From Streptomyces cyanogenus (GTDB taxonomy: Bacteria; Actinomycetota; Actinomycetes; Streptomycetales; Streptomycetaceae), in assembly GCF_017526105.1 (NCBI RefSeq), contig NZ_CP071839.1, positions 6,300,001 to 6,364,000 of the forward strand: a stretch of DNA of 64,000 bases, in the 5' to 3' direction. The notes under the pieces are model-generated. The model was not told the DNA's origin. It did not search any database and saw only the letters and a program-made list of their open reading frames with translations. Of the stretch, positions 60,273-64,000 are shown piece after piece (position 1 is the stretch's first letter; each line of letters opens with the position of its first letter). Both the position numbers and the translations under genes were made by a program.

Positions 60273-61139
60273 TCACTCGTCGAAGCCGACCTCCCGGCTG
60301 ACCGGCTCCCAGGTCAGCAGTTCGTCGCGGACGCTGTCCAGGTGACCCTTGAGCGCGTCCACGGAATCGCTGCCCAGCGGCAGGCGCAGCGGCGTCCTGT
60401 CGCTGTCCAGGGCGCGCAGAATGGCCGCGGCGGCCTTGGCGGGATCGCCGGGCTGCGTGCCGTGGGCATCGCCGATCCCGGCGCGGGTGGGGCCGACGGT
60501 CGCCTCGTACGCCGGAAGGGACACCGACTCGTGCAGGGCGTCGCCGAAGAACCGGGTGCGGAAGGCACCGGGTTCGACGATGAGCACCTTGATGCCGAGC
60601 GGGGCCACTTCCTGGGCGAGCGCTTCGGACAGCCCCTCAAGAGCGAACTTGGTCGCCGAGTAGGCGCCGAATCCCGCGACGGACAGCTGCCCGCCGTAGC
60701 TGCTCATCTGCACGATGGCGCCCGACTTCTGCCGCCGCATGTGCGGCAGTACGGCGCGGACCAGCGCGGTGGGGCCGAAGAAGTGCACGTCCATCAGGTC
60801 GCGCAGCTCGCGGTCGGTGGTTTCCTCGACCGCGCCCACCTGGCCGCGGCCCGCGTTGTTGACCAGTACGTCGATCCGTCCGTACCGGCGGACGGCGTCG
60901 GCGACCACAGCGGCGATACGGCTGTCGTCCGTGACGTCCAGTCGGACCGCCACCGCGCGGTCCGGGTGGGCGGCGATCAGGTCGTCGAGCGTCTCCGTCC
61001 GGCGGGCGGTGGCGACGACGGTGTCCCCCGCCGCCAGCGCGGCCTCCGCAATGGCCTGTCCGAAGCCGGACGACGCACCGGTGATCAGCCAGACGCGGCC
61101 CTCGGCGCGATGGGTGGGCGAAGGGGTATCGGTGGTCAC
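60273..61139 (-). CDS. SDR family oxidoreductase
   Basis: A 288-residue short-chain dehydrogenase: TGASSGFG, NNAGRGQ, Ser in QMSSYGG, and YSATK. It resembles the ketoreductase subgroup often annotated as oxidoreductase/short-chain dehydrogenase next to LysR genes. The GTG at 61139 is preceded by GGAGGA. It is divergent from the LysR gene, which probably controls it. Confidence 0.88.
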   Translation of the reverse strand: MTTDTPSPTHRAEGRVWLITGASSGFGQAIAEAALAAGDTVVATARRTETLDDLIAAHPDRAVAVRLDVTDDSRIAAVVADAVRRYGRIDVLVNNAGRGQVGAVEETTDRELRDLMDVHFFGPTALVRAVLPHMRRQKSGAIVQMSSYGGQLSVAGFGAYSATKFALEGLSEALAQEVAPLGIKVLIVEPGAFRTRFFGDALHESVSLPAYEATVGPTRAGIGDAHGTQPGDPAKAAAAILRALDSDRTPLRLPLGSDSVDALKGHLDSVRDELLTWEPVSREVGFDE

Positions 61140-61246
61140 TACATCCTCCAAGTCGGTGGGTACGCCTCCCAGTTGTGTCAGCCGCCGGGGTGTCCTGTCC
61201 AAGACAGAAGATCACTTACTCGATAGAGACGATTTATGATCGCTGG
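61140..61246. promoter_or_regulatory. Divergent SDR-LysR control region
   Basis: A 107-bp gap, AT-richer than its surroundings, with CGATAGAGACGATTTATGATCG (two CGAT/ATCG half-sites) just before the LysR start. This layout is typical of LysR autoregulation and control of a divergent target. Confidence 0.5.
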
Positions 61247-62176
61247 GTGGAGTTACGTCAGCTGCGCTATCTCGTGGCGATCGCGGACGAGGGGAACCTG
61301 AGGCGTGCGGCCGCAACGCTGTATGTGACCCAGCCCTCCCTCTCCTACGCCCTCAAGGCCTTGGAGTCCGAGCTCGGCGTACGGCTCTTCGACCGGCATG
61401 CCGGCGGGGTGACGGCCACCGCGGCGGGCCACGACATCGTGGCGGAGGCCCGCCGCACGCTGCGCCAGGCCGACCGCATCCGGGTGGCCGCCGAGCGCCA
61501 CCGGCCGTCGCACAGCCAGGTGCTGCGTGTGGGTTTCGAGGCCAGTGGCGCCGGTGAGCTCACCACGCGCGCCCGCAGCGAGTTCGCGCGTCGCCGGCCC
61601 GGCGTCCGGGTCGACCCCAGACGGTTCGACTGGGGCGAGGAGGTGACGGCACTGCGCGACGGCCGGGCCGATGTCGCCTTCATCTGGCTGCCGGCCGATC
61701 TCACCGACCTGCACACCGAGGTGATCCACTGCGAGCCCAGGGTCGTCGGCCTGCCCCGGGGGCACCGGCTGGCCGCGCGCGCCGGGGTGACCCTCGCCGA
61801 CGTCAAGGACGAACCCCTCACCTGGACGGAGCGGGCTCCCCGCGCCTGGGTGGACTGGTGGGCGGTGAACCCGAGGCCCGACGGTTCGTCGCCGCGCTGG
61901 GGCCCGGTCAACAACAACGTCGAGGAGATGCTGGAGCACGTCGCGTCCGGGGAGGCCATCTGCTTCGCCCCGGCCGGCACGGCCCGGTACTACGCCCGTC
62001 CCGACCTCGTCTGGGTCCCCCTGCTGGACGTCGAGCCCATGCGGGTCGCGATGGCCTGGGTCCGGGGCGAGGAGACCGATCTGGTCCGGGGGTTCGCGGA
62101 CACCGTACGAGACCTCGTCGCGGACGTCGCGGACGTCGCGGACGTCGCGGACACGGGCACGGGCACAGCGCGGTGA
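61247..62176 (+). CDS. LysR-family transcriptional regulator
   Basis: A 309-residue regulator. Helix-turn-helix at about 3-60 (ELRQLRYLVAIADEGNLRRAA, TQPSLSYALKALESELG) and an effector-binding domain to about 295. The C-terminus has four Val-Ala-Asp units from a 9-bp DNA repeat. The GTG at 61247 gives the standard MELRQLRYLVA start. It is divergent from the SDR gene. Confidence 0.92.
   Translation: MELRQLRYLVAIADEGNLRRAAATLYVTQPSLSYALKALESELGVRLFDRHAGGVTATAAGHDIVAEARRTLRQADRIRVAAERHRPSHSQVLRVGFEASGAGELTTRARSEFARRRPGVRVDPRRFDWGEEVTALRDGRADVAFIWLPADLTDLHTEVIHCEPRVVGLPRGHRLAARAGVTLADVKDEPLTWTERAPRAWVDWWAVNPRPDGSSPRWGPVNNNVEEMLEHVASGEAICFAPAGTARYYARPDLVWVPLLDVEPMRVAMAWVRGEETDLVRGFADTVRDLVADVADVADVADTGTGTAR
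62117..62153 (+). repeat. 9-bp tandem repeat at the 3' end of the LysR gene
   Basis: GCGGACGTC is repeated four times head to tail (last copy partial) and encodes Ala-Asp-Val. GGGCAC follows twice. Copy number may vary between strains by slippage without changing frame. Confidence 0.75.
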
Positions 62177-62461
62177 CCACGCAGGCCGACGCTCACCGGT
62201 TGCGTGTGCTCTCGGGGCAGCCGGGCGGCCGGGCGGATGGACACCGGGGCGCCCGGGCGGCCGGGCAGACGGGCGCCGCGGCCGGCGGTTCGCACACGCA
62301 CGGAGCGCGACGGCATCGGGTGGCCGTGGCCCCGCCGCGGAGACCGCCGTCTGCGGACGGAGGACGGCTCGCCGAGTCGCCGCGGCCGGTGAGGCGCCGG
62401 GAGGCGTCCGCCGCACGGAAACCGGGGACAGGGTCTTCCGCGGAGCGCCTACCCTTGAGGA

Positions 62462-63988
62462 ATGACCAGCAGCAGCGACCGGAGCACGGCAGTGGACGTT
62501 CCCGCCCCCAAGAGTTACGAGATCCGCACCTACGGGTGCCAGATGAACGTCCACGACTCCGAGCGGTTGGCCGGGCTGCTCGAGGAGGCCGGATACGTGC
62601 GGGCCCCCGAGGGCTCGGACGGCGACGCGGACGTCGTCGTCTTCAACACCTGCGCGGTCCGGGAGAACGCCGACAACCGCCTCTACGGCAACCTCGGCCG
62701 GCTCGCCCCGAAGAAGGCCGGCCGTCCCGGCATGCAGATCGCGGTCGGCGGCTGTCTCGCGCAGAAGGACCGCGACACGATCGTGAAGAAGGCGCCCTGG
62801 GTGGACGTCGTCTTCGGCACGCACAACATCGGCAAGCTGCCCGTCCTGCTGGAGCGCGCCCGCGTCCAGGAGGAGGCGCAGGTCGAGATCGCCGAGTCCC
62901 TGGAGGCCTTCCCCTCCACGCTGCCGACCCGGCGCGAGAGCGCGTACGCGGCCTGGGTGTCGATCTCCGTCGGCTGCAACAACACCTGCACCTTCTGCAT
63001 CGTCCCGGCCCTGCGCGGCAAGGAGAAGGACCGCCGCCCCGGCGACATCCTCGCCGAGGTCGAGGCCCTGGTCGCCGAGGGCGTCTCCGAGATCACCCTG
63101 CTCGGCCAGAACGTCAACGCGTACGGCAGTGACATCGGCGACCGCGAGGCCTTCAGCAAGCTGCTGCGCGCCTGCGGCACCATCGAGGGCCTGGAGCGGG
63201 TCCGCTTCACCTCCCCGCACCCCCGCGACTTCACCGACGACGTGATCGCCGCCATGGCCGAGACGCCCAACGTGATGCCCCAGCTGCACATGCCGCTGCA
63301 GTCCGGCTCGGACACCGTCCTGAAGGCGATGCGCCGCTCCTACCGGCAGGACCGCTATCTCGGGATCATCGAGAAGGTGCGGGCCGCCATCCCGCACGCC
63401 GCGATCACCACGGACATCATCGTGGGCTTCCCCGGCGAGACCGAGGAGGACTTCGAGCAGACCCTGCACGTCGTCCGCGAGGCCCGCTTCGCGCAGGCCT
63501 TCACCTTCCAGTACTCCAAGCGCCCCGGCACCCCGGCCGCGACCATGGACGACCAGATCCCCAAGGAGGTCGTGCAGGCGCGCTACGAGCGGCTGGTCGC
63601 CCTCCAGGAGGAGATCTCCTGGGAGGAGAACAAGAAGCAGGTCGGCCGCACGCTGGAGCTGATGGTCGCCGAGGGCGAGGGCCGCAAGGACGGCGCCACC
63701 CACCGCCTCTCCGGCCGCGCTCCCGACAACCGCCTGGTCCACTTCACCAAGCCGGAGCAGGAGGTGCGCCCGGGCGACGTCGTGACCGTCGAGGTGACGT
63801 ACGCGGCACCGCACCACCTCCTCGCCGAGGGCTCCGTCCTCGGTGTGCGCCGCACGCGCGCGGGCGACGCCTGGGAGAAGCGCAACGCCGCGGCGGCCGC
63901 CAAGCCGGCCGGTGTCATGCTCGGCCTGCCGAAGATCGGCGTCCCGGCCCCGCTGCCGGCGGCGGCGAGCGCCTGCGGCTGCGACTGA
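62462..63988 (+). CDS. miaB: tRNA-2-methylthio-N6-dimethylallyladenosine synthase MiaB
   Basis: A 508-residue radical SAM enzyme that adds a methylthio group to isopentenyl-adenosine 37 of tRNAs. The UPF0004 domain has three Cys ([17 protein letters not shown]), the radical SAM motif is [13 protein letters not shown], and a TRAM domain and a Pro/Ala-rich tail follow. [11 protein letters not shown] and [10 protein letters not shown] distinguish it from RimO. A 285-bp gap with no visible gene precedes it. Confidence 0.96.
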   Translation: MTSSSDRSTAVDVPAPKSYEIRTYGCQMNVHDSERLAGLLEEAGYVRAPEGSDGDADVVVFNTCAVRENADNRLYGNLGRLAPKKAGRPGMQIAVGGCLAQKDRDTIVKKAPWVDVVFGTHNIGKLPVLLERARVQEEAQVEIAESLEAFPSTLPTRRESAYAAWVSISVGCNNTCTFCIVPALRGKEKDRRPGDILAEVEALVAEGVSEITLLGQNVNAYGSDIGDREAFSKLLRACGTIEGLERVRFTSPHPRDFTDDVIAAMAETPNVMPQLHMPLQSGSDTVLKAMRRSYRQDRYLGIIEKVRAAIPHAAITTDIIVGFPGETEEDFEQTLHVVREARFAQAFTFQYSKRPGTPAATMDDQIPKEVVQARYERLVALQEEISWEENKKQVGRTLELMVAEGEGRKDGATHRLSGRAPDNRLVHFTKPEQEVRPGDVVTVEVTYAAPHHLLAEGSVLGVRRTRAGDAWEKRNAAAAAKPAGVMLGLPKIGVPAPLPAAASACGCD

Positions 63989-64000
63989 GGTCCCGGCACA

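Overview
The window is chromosomal DNA from a Streptomyces. The evidence is very high GC with strong third-position G/C bias, frequent GTG starts, and gene blocks typical of the genus: an rRNA operon end, the osaA-osaB osmoadaptation pair, ftsK, rimO-pgsA-cinA-clgR, recA-recX, gluABCD and miaB. Most of it is core chromosome. No insertion sequence, prophage or CRISPR array is visible.

Layout. 1-1,660: 3' part of a 23S rRNA gene, 5S rRNA and the operon terminator. 1,700-2,580: a shortened aminotransferase-like gene and tRNA-Thr(GGT). 2,585-12,181: a multidomain RsbU/SpoIIE-type phosphatase, divergent from the giant HAMP-repeat hybrid kinase OsaA and the regulator OsaB. 12,306-20,180: FtsK, a RodZ-like protein, RimO, PgsA, CinA, ClgR and Dps. 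20,300-31,129: an SDR, Nei2 glycosylase, an Lhr helicase, an AraC regulator with AzlCD, a toroid-fold protein and DUF3046. 31,226-34,688: AI-2E transporter, then recA-recX behind a LexA-type promoter. 34,907-40,488: an FtsX-like permease without ATPase, a cysteine dioxygenase-rhodanese operon with a Cys-rich leader peptide, and an FAD monooxygenase. 40,963-44,825: a compact five-gene cassette, described below. 44,849-48,366: gluABCD glutamate uptake operon on the minus strand. 48,663-51,982: a two-component system and a TAXI binding protein. 52,113-62,176: a run of smaller accessory genes (MazG-like, secreted lipoprotein, MarR, DUF6204-like, DUF1697, cation/proton antiporter, two SDRs, an ImmA/IrrE protease with its membrane partner, LysR). 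62,462-63,988: MiaB.

The best candidate for an undescribed system is the cassette at 40,963-44,825. A 75-residue peptide has an amphipathic leader, an Ala-Asp-Ala cleavage site and a 49-residue core with six cysteines. It is followed by a MauE/DoxX-like membrane redox protein, a membrane-anchored thioredoxin-like protein (CSAC), an ABC exporter without a C39 peptidase domain, and a type I signal peptidase. No lanthionine synthetase, YcaO, radical SAM or lasso cyclase gene is present. I infer an exported peptide that is disulfide-bonded by a MauE/MauD-type pair and trimmed by a dedicated signal peptidase. It has its own promoter (TTGCCA-17-TAGGAT), a perfect 16-bp LacI-like palindrome upstream, and a 15-bp stem-loop between the precursor and the export genes.

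A second notable regulatory element is a 28-codon Cys-rich leader peptide, apparently read from a leaderless transcript, upstream of cysteine dioxygenase. Functional calls rest on motif recognition by eye; no database search was run.
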